From Leptospira sp. (GTDB lineage Bacteria; Spirochaetota; Leptospiria; Leptospirales; Leptospiraceae), in NCBI GenBank assembly GCA_025457985.1, contig JALOTI010000140.1, positions 1 through 5,808 of the forward strand: a stretch of DNA of 5,808 bases, given 5' to 3'. The translations under genes and the position numbers were made by a program. Shown piece after piece: positions 1-5,808 of this stretch. Each line of letters opens with the position of its first letter. Position 1 is the stretch's first letter. The notes under the pieces are model-generated. The model was given only the letters and a program-made list of their open reading frames with translations, had not been told where the DNA came from and did no database searches.

Positions 1-56
1 GAGATTTTCTATTTTTTTGTCAACCTGGCTGAATTTATTGTCGCTCTGAACAATCA

Positions 57-83
57 TTAGCAGTCTAATGGATAGAGTGCCAA
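57..83 (+). promoter_or_regulatory. CIRCE operator (HrcA heat-shock repressor site)
   Basis: The left half-site TTAGCAGTC (57-65) and right half-site GAGTGCCAA (75-83) are separated by exactly 9 bases. The CIRCE consensus is TTAGCACTC-N9-GAGTGCTAA, so each half matches 8 of 9 positions and the spacer has the standard length. CIRCE is bound by the repressor HrcA, which loses activity when GroEL is occupied by unfolded protein, so the downstream gene is induced by heat shock. The site ends 13 bases before the ATG and 3 bases before the Shine-Dalgarno sequence, a usual place for CIRCE. The spacer includes TCTAAT (64-69), which resembles a -10 box, but I cannot pair it with a well-spaced -35. hrcA itself is not in the window. 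Confidence 0.85.
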
Positions 84-86
84 AAC

Positions 87-92
87 GGGAGG
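87..92 (+). promoter_or_regulatory. Ribosome binding site of the ClpB-like gene
   Basis: GGGAGG lies 4 bases before the ATG at 97 and is strongly complementary to the 16S rRNA 3' end. It supports that ATG as the start. It sits directly after the CIRCE right half-site, so bound HrcA would cover the region just upstream of it. Confidence 0.75.
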
Positions 93-96
93 CAGT

Positions 97-2484
97 ATGA
101 AACAATTTGATTCCATAGTCCAAGGATCCTTGGACATCGCGCAGACAGAAGCAATTCGTAGGAAGAATACAGAACTTACGCCCTACCACTTGGCATGGGG
201 CTTTTTTGCCAATCCTGGATCCTATTCTGGAAGGACTCTTTCCAAGTATAAGAATAAGGTGGATGAATTTCTACAAAAACTTCCCAAGGCGGAAGGCGAT
301 ATTCCCTTCGACTCCCTGAAGACATCACCAAAACTTTCAAAATGGTTTACGATGGCTTCTTCTCGAGCCACCGAGAACGGTAGAGAGGAATTAAAGGAAG
401 CGGATTTTTTGAAGTTCCTTCCAGAAATCCTACCTGAATTGAAAATCAATTACGAAGATTTGCAAGTAAAGGAAACAGATAATGAAGTTCCCGACTTTCT
501 AGTTAATTTGAATGATCTTGCTTCCCAAGGAAAATTAGATCCAGTTATCGGAAGAAGTAAAGAAATCCGATCTGTGATGGAAATATTAGGTCGTAGGAGC
601 AAAAACAATCCAGTGTTAGTTGGTAGTGCTGGGGTTGGGAAAACGGCGATTGTAGAAGGGTTGGCTGATCAAATCGTAAAGGGTAGAGTACCTGACGTAT
701 TAAAAGGAAAAACTATTTATTCCTTAGATATGGGGCAACTCATGGCTGGTACAAAATACCGAGGAGAATTCGAGGAAAAACTAACATCTTTGCTTCGTTA
801 TATCAAAGGTCAATCTGGAGAGGCAATTCTCTTTATCGATGAAATACACCAATTGGTAGGTGCTGGCAAAACAGATGGTGCAATCGACGCTGCAAATTTA
901 CTAAAACCTGCTTTGGCTCGAGGAGACTTACATTGCATAGGTGCAACTACCCAAGATGAATTCCAGAAATATATTTTAGGTGACCAAGCTTTGGAAAGAA
1001 GATTCCGCGCTGTTCCTGTATACGAACCTAGCAAAGAAGATGCGATTGAAATTTTGATGGGTATCCGAGATAAACACGAGATACACCATGGTATAAAAAT
1101 TTCGGATGAAGCTGTCTATGCGGCCGTTTTTTTAAGCGACCAATACATCACTGACAAAAATCTTCCAGACAAAGCTATAGATCTGGTAGATGAGGCAGCT
1201 TCTGCTTTAAAACTTTCAGCCGAGGCAATGCCTACGGAACTTGTTGAGTTAGAAAGTGACATTCGTTCGAAGAAGATATACGCACAGGTTGAAAAGAAAA
1301 ACGAAGATATCCTTAAAGAAATTGAGACCTTAGAAAAGAAGTTTTCTGAAGGAAAAGCAATATGGGAAAAAGAAGTTAGTTCACTCAAACAAATTGCATC
1401 GATTAAAAATAAAATTGAACGGGTTAAGTTTGATTTGGACAATGCTCAGACTAAAGCGGATTATACGGAAGCATCCAGACTAAAGTACGCGGTTTTACCA
1501 GAGTTAGAAAAAGAACTTATGAGTTTTCAGAATAATTGGATTTTGGAAAGAAATCATATAGCGGCTGTAATTTCAAGACAAACTGGAATTCCAGTGGAAA
1601 AGATTCTGAAGACAAAACAAGAACACTTACTGCGACTAGAAAATGATCTAAATTCTGTGGTTTTTGGTCAGAAAGAATCTATAAAGGAAATTGCAGAAAC
1701 GCTTCTCACTTCCTATGCGGGTATCTCATCAGAATCTAGACCACTTGGCTCATTTTTGCTCAAAGGACCCACTGGAGTCGGCAAAACGGAAACCGCAAAA
1801 GCAATAGCGAAATTTCTTTTCGATCAAGAGTCAAATATTGTTCGCTTGGATCTAAGTGAATATTCGGAAAAACATAGTGTTGCTAAGTTGATAGGAGCCC
1901 CAGCCGGTTATGTGGGTTATGAAGAAGGTGGAATCCTAACAGAGGCTATCCGAAGAAAACCATATAGTGTAGTTCTCTTTGATGAGGTTGAGAAAGCCCA
2001 TCCAGATTTTTCTGATATTCTGCTCCAGATTTTGGATGAAGGTAGACTTACGGACAATCGAGGTAGAACAATCAATTTTAAGAATACTATTGTGATTCTC
2101 ACAACGAATTCTAAAAACGTCGAATCTGATTTTAAACCCGAAGTACTTGGTAGATTAGATGCAATTCTTACATATAAGTCGTTAGATGCGTCGATCATGG
2201 AAAAATTAATCGAAAAACAAGTAAAACTTTTAAATGAAAGGTTGAAAGTCAAAGGAATAATCTTAACACTTTCAGAAAGTACGGAAAGATTATTAACGGA
2301 ACAAGGATTTGATCCAAAATTTGGAGCAAGGCCTCTTGGGTCAGTTTTCAATCGAATTGTAAATCGTCCTCTTGCGATTCAAATTCTCTCGGGAGCAATC
2401 GGCGAAGGAACTTACAAGGCAGATTGGGAAGGCGACCAAATCTCTTTTGTGAAAACTACAGAGCCATCTTTAACAAAAGCTTAA
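97..2484 (+). CDS. ClpB-type AAA+ disaggregase, divergent and shortened
   Basis: Cytoplasmic Hsp100 ATPase of 795 residues, predicted to form a hexamer that threads aggregated protein through its pore. The N-terminal domain (about 1-130) shows two weak Clp_N repeats. D1 has Walker A at 176-183, pore-loop Tyr221 in GTKYRGEF, Walker B DE at 248-249 and arginine fingers in ALERRF (298-303). A coiled-coil middle domain (about 378-490) carries Trp and Tyr464 at positions conserved in ClpB. D2 has Walker A 557-564, pore loop GYVGYEEGG (604-612), Walker B DE 629-630, sensor 1 TTN (669-671), arginine finger Arg686 and sensor 2 GARPL (743-747). The middle domain and the GAGKTDGAIDAANLLKP type of D1 point to ClpB rather than ClpA or ClpC. 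Oddities: total length is about 60 below E. coli ClpB (857); only 7 residues separate TTN from FKPE in D2, where ClpB and ClpA have about 29; the middle domain is about 19 shorter. All catalytic residues remain, so it is probably active. It may be a second paralogue rather than the main ClpB, so no symbol is given. Expected to be HrcA-controlled through the upstream CIRCE. Confidence 0.93.
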   Translation: MKQFDSIVQGSLDIAQTEAIRRKNTELTPYHLAWGFFANPGSYSGRTLSKYKNKVDEFLQKLPKAEGDIPFDSLKTSPKLSKWFTMASSRATENGREELKEADFLKFLPEILPELKINYEDLQVKETDNEVPDFLVNLNDLASQGKLDPVIGRSKEIRSVMEILGRRSKNNPVLVGSAGVGKTAIVEGLADQIVKGRVPDVLKGKTIYSLDMGQLMAGTKYRGEFEEKLTSLLRYIKGQSGEAILFIDEIHQLVGAGKTDGAIDAANLLKPALARGDLHCIGATTQDEFQKYILGDQALERRFRAVPVYEPSKEDAIEILMGIRDKHEIHHGIKISDEAVYAAVFLSDQYITDKNLPDKAIDLVDEAASALKLSAEAMPTELVELESDIRSKKIYAQVEKKNEDILKEIETLEKKFSEGKAIWEKEVSSLKQIASIKNKIERVKFDLDNAQTKADYTEASRLKYAVLPELEKELMSFQNNWILERNHIAAVISRQTGIPVEKILKTKQEHLLRLENDLNSVVFGQKESIKEIAETLLTSYAGISSESRPLGSFLLKGPTGVGKTETAKAIAKFLFDQESNIVRLDLSEYSEKHSVAKLIGAPAGYVGYEEGGILTEAIRRKPYSVVLFDEVEKAHPDFSDILLQILDEGRLTDNRGRTINFKNTIVILTTNSKNVESDFKPEVLGRLDAILTYKSLDASIMEKLIEKQVKLLNERLKVKGIILTLSESTERLLTEQGFDPKFGARPLGSVFNRIVNRPLAIQILSGAIGEGTYKADWEGDQISFVKTTEPSLTKA
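118..135. repeat. Perfect 18-bp palindrome in codons 8-13 of the ClpB-like gene
   Basis: GTCCAAGGATCCTTGGAC equals its own reverse complement and starts 21 bases after the first base of the ATG. It encodes V-Q-G-S-L-D, so coding constraint alone could produce it. In mRNA only a hairpin with a few unpaired central bases could form. A function is not shown. Confidence 0.9.
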
Positions 2485-2509
2485 TTGATGGCAAAAGTTT
2501 TGGATTTTT

Positions 2510-2553
2510 AAGTCTCCTAGGAAAAAAATTTCTTGGGAGGCTTCCCCTTTTTT
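2510..2553 (+). terminator. Probable intrinsic terminator of the ClpB-like gene
   Basis: The left arm 2510-2523 (AAGTCTCCTAGGAA) pairs with the right arm 2530-2543 (TTCTTGGGAGGCTT) over 14 positions, some of them G-T, around a short A-rich loop. Four C residues follow, then six T residues (2548-2553). The stem begins 26 bases after the stop codon. The four-base gap before the T tract is longer than ideal, so termination may be incomplete and some read-through into the reductase gene is possible. Confidence 0.6.
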
Positions 2554-2602
2554 GGCTTTCGAAAATAAAGATTTCTTATTTGTAAGATCCGTCTAAACTC
2601 TA

Positions 2603-3430
2603 ATGATGAAACTCAATATCGATTCCACTTTAAATACAAATCAGTCCGTATCCGTTCCTGTTCTTGGCCTCGGTGTTTGGAAATCTAAACCTAGCGAGTG
2701 TTATGAGGCAGTTTTGGCTGCATTAGAAGTTGGTTACAGACATATCGATACTGCGGCTATTTATGGAAATGAGACAGATGTTGGTAGAGCGATTAAAGAC
2801 AGCGGTGTTCCCAGAGATCAAATTTTTTTAGTTACCAAACTTTGGAATGCAGACCAAGGGTATGATTCGAGTTTTGTTGCCTTGAACCGATCTTTGGAAA
2901 AATTAAGTACAGATTATGTAGATATGTATCTTATACATTTTCCTGTGACTGGTAAAAGATTAGCTTCTTGGAAAGCTTTAGAGGAAATTCTGAAGTCTGG
3001 AAAGGCAAAATCCATTGGTGTTAGCAATTTTATGGTTAACCATTTAGAAGAGCTAATTAGAGAATCAGGGACAGTGCCTGCAATGAATCAAGTTGAGTAT
3101 CATCCTTTTTTGCAGGATCAAAATCTAAAGGAATATTGCAAAAATAAGAATATACTGTTAGAAGCCTATAGTCCTTTGGCACATGGATCGAAATTAGCGG
3201 ATCCAAAGCTTTCGGAAATTGCAAAAAAATATAACAAATCAAATGCACAAATTTTGATTCGTTGGTCTTTGGAATCAGGTAACGTTGTGATTCCAAAATC
3301 AAAATCTAAAGAAAGAATTAAAGAAAATGCTTCCGTATTTGATTTTGAATTGGACCATTCAGACAAAGCTCTGATTGATTCTTGGAATGAAAACTTCCGC
3401 ACGTGTTGGGATCCTAGCACGGTTGTCTAA
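2603..3430 (+). CDS. Aldo/keto reductase (2,5-diketo-D-gluconate reductase-like group)
   Basis: NAD(P)H-dependent cytosolic oxidoreductase with a TIM-barrel fold, expected to reduce aldehydes or ketones to alcohols. The length, 275 residues, is typical of the bacterial AKR5-like group (E. coli DkgA is 275). The catalytic tetrad is complete: Asp49 and Tyr54 in GYRHIDTAAIYGNE, Lys79 in LVTKLW and His112 in YLIHFPV. The motif IGVSNF in mid-protein and the cofactor-phosphate loop IPKSKSKERIKEN (230-242) with Lys232, Ser233 and Arg238 suggest preference for NADPH. The C-terminus FRTCWDPSTVV is like that of family members. An in-frame TAA (2594-2596) limits the start to ATG 2603 or the adjacent ATG 2606. 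Neither has a recognisable Shine-Dalgarno sequence, which suggests weak or unusual initiation. No convincing promoter could be picked in the 50 bases upstream. The physiological substrate cannot be read from sequence; detoxification of reactive carbonyls is a reasonable guess. Confidence 0.94.
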   Translation: MMKLNIDSTLNTNQSVSVPVLGLGVWKSKPSECYEAVLAALEVGYRHIDTAAIYGNETDVGRAIKDSGVPRDQIFLVTKLWNADQGYDSSFVALNRSLEKLSTDYVDMYLIHFPVTGKRLASWKALEEILKSGKAKSIGVSNFMVNHLEELIRESGTVPAMNQVEYHPFLQDQNLKEYCKNKNILLEAYSPLAHGSKLADPKLSEIAKKYNKSNAQILIRWSLESGNVVIPKSKSKERIKENASVFDFELDHSDKALIDSWNENFRTCWDPSTVV

Positions 3431-3447
3431 AGGCTGTACATAAGGAT

Positions 3448-3471
3448 ATAGCCTCAACGGCTATTTTTTTT
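3448..3471 (+). terminator. Intrinsic terminator of the aldo/keto reductase gene
   Basis: A perfect 6-bp stem ATAGCC (3448-3453) / GGCTAT (3459-3464) encloses the loop TCAAC. An unbroken run of eight T residues (3464-3471), whose first base is the last base of the stem, follows. The hairpin starts 17 bases after the reductase stop codon. Its right arm and T tract lie inside the convergent lipoprotein gene: the T run is the complement of its two final Lys codons, and CTA 3461-3463 is its stop. Read on the minus strand there is no T run after the stem, so it should act only on rightward transcription. Confidence 0.8.
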
Positions 3472-4531
3472 GAAAGATCAGGACAGCTGATTGTTTGTTG
3501 TCTTTCGTTCCTAGTACGCCGTAACCAAAAGGGAAGGGTAGAGGATCGTTGTTCGCCTCTTCGCTGAGCTCTTTCAATTCTTTTTGAGCTTCAGGAGTTA
3601 CTGCTCCTGAAAGATTCCAAGATTTTTCGTATCGCCCTAAAATCTTTCGTATCCAAGTTTCTTTGGGGAAAAATCGGATGGGAAATCCCGATTCATCTTG
3701 GACGACGAGCTCCGTATCTTTTAAAATTAGATCTCGAAACAAAGATCTTTTTTCCCCATGGAACAGATATTCTGCGGACTTTGTAAAAACTGCTTTTGGT
3801 CCTAGATTGCCAAAGTATTCGGTAATTCCGTCCCCAGGAACTCCCTCTTTTCCTGTGAGAAAAATTTTAAAGTAAGTTAATTTTTGACTTCGTTTTAGGT
3901 TAGGATCAAACAAGTGCAGTGTGAACCCTTTATAGGTGATGTCTGGACCTTTAATTGTCTCTTCGTTGGAGTCAATGATGGTTTTTCCCATTCTGGATAA
4001 AAATGCAACAAACACTGGATATGCTCCATTTAGTTCTCTCTTCTTTGTTTCTTCCTTCATTTTCCTATAAGTGAAATAATTTCTGCCAGCCAGATGTTCA
4101 GAAAGACTCAGAATCCCTTTTCGAAACGTTTGTTTTTCTTTCTCTGTTAGTTGAGAGTAATTTGAAGGATAACCTGGATCCTCCAATCCAAATAGAATGT
4201 ATTGCTCAGCCGATGGAAAAAATGAAAAAAGATTTAAAACATCTATCCCACTAAACGGGTAAACCACTGTCTTTGTTCCAAACTGAATACGATTTTGATC
4301 TAGATGGGTTTGGATTTGTGATCGTGTAGACAGAAGTTTTTCCCAGGATCGATCCATAGACTGTCTATGGTCGGTATCGCCGCCAATGATTCCTGCCCAC
4401 TCCTTATGAATATCTAGGTCTGCTGATTGGATCTGTGAGACAGAGGTATTCGAAGCACAAGAACCTAAGTTGAAAAAAGAAAGGATTAAGAATACGAGTA
4501 ATGAAAAGGAAATTGTCTTAGGAGATTTCAT
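3461..4531 (-). CDS. Conserved lipoprotein of unknown function
   Basis: The protein has 356 residues. The N-terminus has two Lys (2, 5), a hydrophobic stretch (about 7-20) and a lipobox L22-G23-S24-C25, so signal peptidase II cleavage and lipid attachment at Cys25 are predicted; Ala-Ser-Asn follow the Cys. The mature part is soluble with no further membrane segment. Distinctive blocks are YPFSGIDVLNLFSFFPSAEQ (91-110) followed by YILFGLEDPG (111-120), a block around VVQDESGFPIRFF (276-288), and PFPFGYGVLG (332-341) near the C-terminus. From memory, similar PFSG and QD-SG-P blocks occur together in uncharacterised lipoproteins of other bacteria, but I can name no family or function. The ATG is preceded only by A-rich sequence, not by a clear Shine-Dalgarno site. 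It lies downstream of recA on the same strand but beyond the recA terminator, so it is probably a separate unit. Its 3' end overlaps the terminator of the convergent reductase gene. Confidence 0.88.
   Translation of the reverse strand: MKSPKTISFSLLVFLILSFFNLGSCASNTSVSQIQSADLDIHKEWAGIIGGDTDHRQSMDRSWEKLLSTRSQIQTHLDQNRIQFGTKTVVYPFSGIDVLNLFSFFPSAEQYILFGLEDPGYPSNYSQLTEKEKQTFRKGILSLSEHLAGRNYFTYRKMKEETKKRELNGAYPVFVAFLSRMGKTIIDSNEETIKGPDITYKGFTLHLFDPNLKRSQKLTYFKIFLTGKEGVPGDGITEYFGNLGPKAVFTKSAEYLFHGEKRSLFRDLILKDTELVVQDESGFPIRFFPKETWIRKILGRYEKSWNLSGAVTPEAQKELKELSEEANNDPLPFPFGYGVLGTKDNKQSAVLIFQKK
3590..3611. repeat. Inverted repeat inside the lipoprotein gene
   Basis: The perfect 8-bp arms TTCAGGAG (3590-3597) and CTCCTGAA (3604-3611) enclose 6 bases. 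The repeat lies in the C-terminal third of the coding region and has no T tract after it on either strand, so it is not a normal terminator. It may be chance. Confidence 0.7.
4354..4370. repeat. Inverted repeat in the 5' part of the lipoprotein gene
   Basis: The perfect 8-bp arms CCATAGAC (4354-4361) and GTCTATGG (4363-4370) flank one central T, an operator-like form. The repeat lies about 160 bases into the coding sequence. It overlaps by two bases the 10-bp palindrome GGATCGATCC (4346-4355). No known regulator site is recognised. Confidence 0.7.
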
Positions 4532-4548
4532 ATTTTTCTTAGCAGTTT

Positions 4549-4586
4549 AATATAACTGAAATACGAATTTTTATAAATGGCTTCAA
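4549..4586 (-). promoter_or_regulatory. Candidate promoter of the lipoprotein gene
   Basis: On the minus strand, TTGAAG (4586-4581) is followed after 17 bases by TATTTC (4563-4558), a plausible but weak sigma-70 type pair. A second -10 choice is TATATT (4554-4549), with only a poor -35. The whole 4532-4600 stretch is very AT-rich, so chance matches are likely. A promoter is expected here because the recA terminator lies immediately upstream. Confidence 0.3.
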
Positions 4587-4600
4587 ATGACAAAGAAAAT

Positions 4601-4638
4601 AAAAAAAAACCGGCATTGGAGTTTCCCCCAAAGCCGGT
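4601..4638 (-). terminator. Strong intrinsic terminator of recA
   Basis: On the minus strand ACCGGC (4638-4633) pairs perfectly with GCCGGT (4614-4609). Beyond one T-T mismatch the stem continues with TTGGGG against CTCCAA (one G-T pair) and is closed by a GAAA loop of GNRA type. Eight T residues (4608-4601) follow the stem directly. The hairpin starts 35 bases after the recA stop codon. A strong stem, a stable tetraloop and an unbroken T tract make this a textbook terminator, which should insulate the lipoprotein gene from recA transcription. Confidence 0.9.
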
Positions 4639-4673
4639 CAATAGTTCCTAAAAAGAAAGCCGTATAGTCTCTG

Positions 4674-5765
4674 TTACTCGCCGACAGCAATCTCTCCTTC
4701 TGTAGAGAAACTGACGGGTTTCGATTTTGTCTCTTTTTCCTTCTCAACTGATTTTACTTCCCGAGTTTGTATTTTTGCCTGGGTATCCACGAGTGGAAGG
4801 CTATTCAAATCTCGGATCTGGTTTTCAATTTTCAGCGCAATCTCTGGATTCTCTAGGAAGAAGTTTCGAACTTGTTCTTTCCCTTGTCCAATTTTCTCAT
4901 TATTGTAAGAATACCAAGATCCCGCTTTTCCAAGGATGTCATGTTTCACTGCCAAATCGATGAGTGAACTCTCTCGGTTGATTCCATTGGAATACATGAT
5001 ATCAAATTCTGCCTGGCGGAAAGGAGGTGCACATTTGTTCTTTACTACCTTTACTCGCACTCGGTTTCCAATTGGCTCTTCCTTATCCTTTAGTGTCTCA
5101 ATACGTCGAATATCGAGACGTATTGAAGCATAGAACTTCAATGCATTTCCACCTGTAGTAGTTTCCGGGCTTCCGAACATTACACCAATCTTCATTCGGA
5201 TTTGGTTGATAAAGATAACCGTGGTACTCGATTTAGAAATTGTTCCTGTAAGTTTACGAAGTGCTTGGGACATGAGTCTGGCTTGCAGGCCCATATGAGA
5301 ATCCCCCATATCACCCTCAATCTCCGCTTTGGGAACCAATGCCGCAACAGAGTCAATGACGATCAAATCAATCGCATTGGAACGCACTAGGGACTCACAA
5401 ATCTCAAGAGCTTCCTCTCCATTATCCGGTTGGGCTACCAAAAGGTCATCGACATTGACTCCCAACTTTCTTGCATAAGAAGGGTCTAGCGCATGTTCTG
5501 CGTCAATAAAGGCAGCAATCCCACCTTTCTTTTGAGTTTCTGCAATTGCAGAAAGAGTAAGCGTTGTTTTTCCAGAGGATTCTGGACCATAGATCTCAAT
5601 GATACGCCCTTTCGGATAACCACTGATGCCTAATGCCATGTCTAGCCCAATTGAACCCGAAGGAATGACCTCCAATTGTTCAATAGCTTCATCTCCCAAT
5701 TTCATTACTGCTCCCTTGCCATACGTCTTCTCTAGCTTGTCCATCGCAAGCTGAAGCGCTTTCAT
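4674..5765 (-). CDS. recA: RecA recombinase (5' end may lie beyond the window)
   Basis: The DNA-strand-exchange ATPase forms filaments on single-stranded DNA, drives homologous recombination and triggers LexA self-cleavage in the SOS response. From the ATG at 5765 it has 363 residues, with Walker A GPESSGKT (60-67), catalytic Glu90 in [10 protein letters not shown], Walker B LIVIDS ending at Asp138-Ser139, Gln188 in [10 protein letters not shown], and the DNA-binding loop 2 region [17 protein letters not shown] (198-214) with Lys210, Phe211 and Arg216. These match E. coli residues 6 numbers higher. The C-terminal tail (about 325-363) is Lys/Glu-rich rather than strongly acidic as in E. coli. 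The start is doubtful: this ATG aligns with residue 8 of E. coli RecA, the frame stays open for 14 more codons to the window edge, and those codons (NKEK before the Met) still resemble RecA. As I recall, Leptospira RecA is near 387 residues, which favours a start outside the window. The promoter and any LexA box are not visible. Confidence 0.96.
   Translation of the reverse strand: MKALQLAMDKLEKTYGKGAVMKLGDEAIEQLEVIPSGSIGLDMALGISGYPKGRIIEIYGPESSGKTTLTLSAIAETQKKGGIAAFIDAEHALDPSYARKLGVNVDDLLVAQPDNGEEALEICESLVRSNAIDLIVIDSVAALVPKAEIEGDMGDSHMGLQARLMSQALRKLTGTISKSSTTVIFINQIRMKIGVMFGSPETTTGGNALKFYASIRLDIRRIETLKDKEEPIGNRVRVKVVKNKCAPPFRQAEFDIMYSNGINRESSLIDLAVKHDILGKAGSWYSYNNEKIGQGKEQVRNFFLENPEIALKIENQIRDLNSLPLVDTQAKIQTREVKSVEKEKETKSKPVSFSTEGEIAVGE
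5537..5554. repeat. Perfect 18-bp palindrome inside recA
   Basis: TTTCTGCAATTGCAGAAA equals its own reverse complement. It lies just after the Walker A codons and encodes S-A-I-A-E and neighbouring bases. No known binding site is recognised; it may be chance. Confidence 0.9.
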
Positions 5766-5780
5766 TTTTTCTTTGTTTAC

Positions 5781-5789
5781 TCCTCCTTT
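5781..5789 (-). promoter_or_regulatory. Shine-Dalgarno-like sequence upstream of the recA ATG
   Basis: On the minus strand AAAGGAGGA (5789-5781) is almost fully complementary to the 16S rRNA tail, but it lies 15 bases before the ATG at 5765, farther than the usual 5-9. No ATG, GTG or TTG occurs in frame in between. Either it serves that ATG at long spacing, or it is simply coding sequence (Lys-Gly-Gly) of a longer recA. In another frame the same bases end an open stretch with TAA at 5779-5777, which could be the tail of an upstream gene. Confidence 0.4.
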
Positions 5790-5808
5790 AATTTCATCAG
5801 TAATAATA

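Noticed and set aside
1..56. Possible upstream terminator or sigma-70 promoter (T run 12-18; TTGTCA 17-22; TTGTCG 38-43)
   Set aside because: No stem is visible before the T run within the window, and neither -35-like box has a good -10 at 16-18 bases.
1917..2351. 144-codon open frame on the minus strand inside the ClpB-like gene
   Set aside because: Antisense to conserved D2 sequence, no ribosome binding site, and a composition typical of shadow frames.
97..2484. ClpA or ClpC protease subunit
   Set aside because: The long coiled-coil middle domain, the ClpB-type D1 signature and the absence of a ClpP-docking loop argue against it.
2488..2511. Seven-codon open frame ATG GCA ... TAA after the ClpB-like gene
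   Set aside because: Too short, no ribosome binding site, and it runs into the terminator stem.
2574..2587. Small inverted repeat TCTTA-TTTG-TAAGA before the reductase gene
   Set aside because: Only 5-bp arms in AT-rich DNA, and not placed against a convincing promoter.
5101..5123. Inverted repeat ATACGTC / GACGTAT in recA
   Set aside because: It falls on codons for I-R-L-D-I-R-R-I, where repeated Arg and Ile codons explain it; the 7-bp arms with a 9-base loop are not striking.
1..5808. A new defence or mobile system spanning the window
   Set aside because: The genes are recognisable housekeeping or stress types, separated by terminators, with no transposase, integrase, toxin, nuclease pair or repeat array.

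Overview
The window is a compact piece of spirochaete-like chromosome, most probably from Leptospira. This is an inference: the DNA is AT-rich, intergenic gaps are short, one gene encodes a lipoprotein with an L-G-S-C lipobox, and the style of the RecA and ClpB-type proteins fits. No 16S or other decisive marker is present. All four protein genes are chromosomal in character. I see no tRNA, rRNA, CRISPR array, transposase or phage gene.

Layout: two genes run rightward and two leftward, and they converge near 3430-3460. Left half: a control region (1-96) carries a near-consensus CIRCE operator (57-83) and a good ribosome binding site. It drives a 795-residue ClpB-type AAA+ disaggregase (97-2484) that is trimmed in several places. 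A hairpin terminator follows (about 2510-2553), then an aldo/keto reductase (2603-3430). Right half, minus strand: recA (4674-5765, with its true start possibly beyond the window), its strong intrinsic terminator (4601-4638), and a conserved lipoprotein of unknown function (3461-4531). The terminator of the reductase gene overlaps the last codons of the lipoprotein gene.

How the genes fit together: the ClpB-like protein (protein disaggregation, apparently under HrcA heat-shock control), RecA (DNA repair and SOS) and the reductase (carbonyl detoxification) all suit stress tolerance. However, terminators separate them into individual transcription units, so they do not look like one co-expressed system. 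The lipoprotein may have its own promoter.

I found no clear new multi-gene system. The points most worth following are the CIRCE site, the unusual ClpB-like protein (about 22 residues missing from the second AAA+ domain exactly where ClpA/ClpC/ClpX carry their ClpP-docking loop, plus a shortened middle domain), the unassigned lipoprotein family, two perfect 18-bp palindromes inside genes, and the uncertain RecA start.
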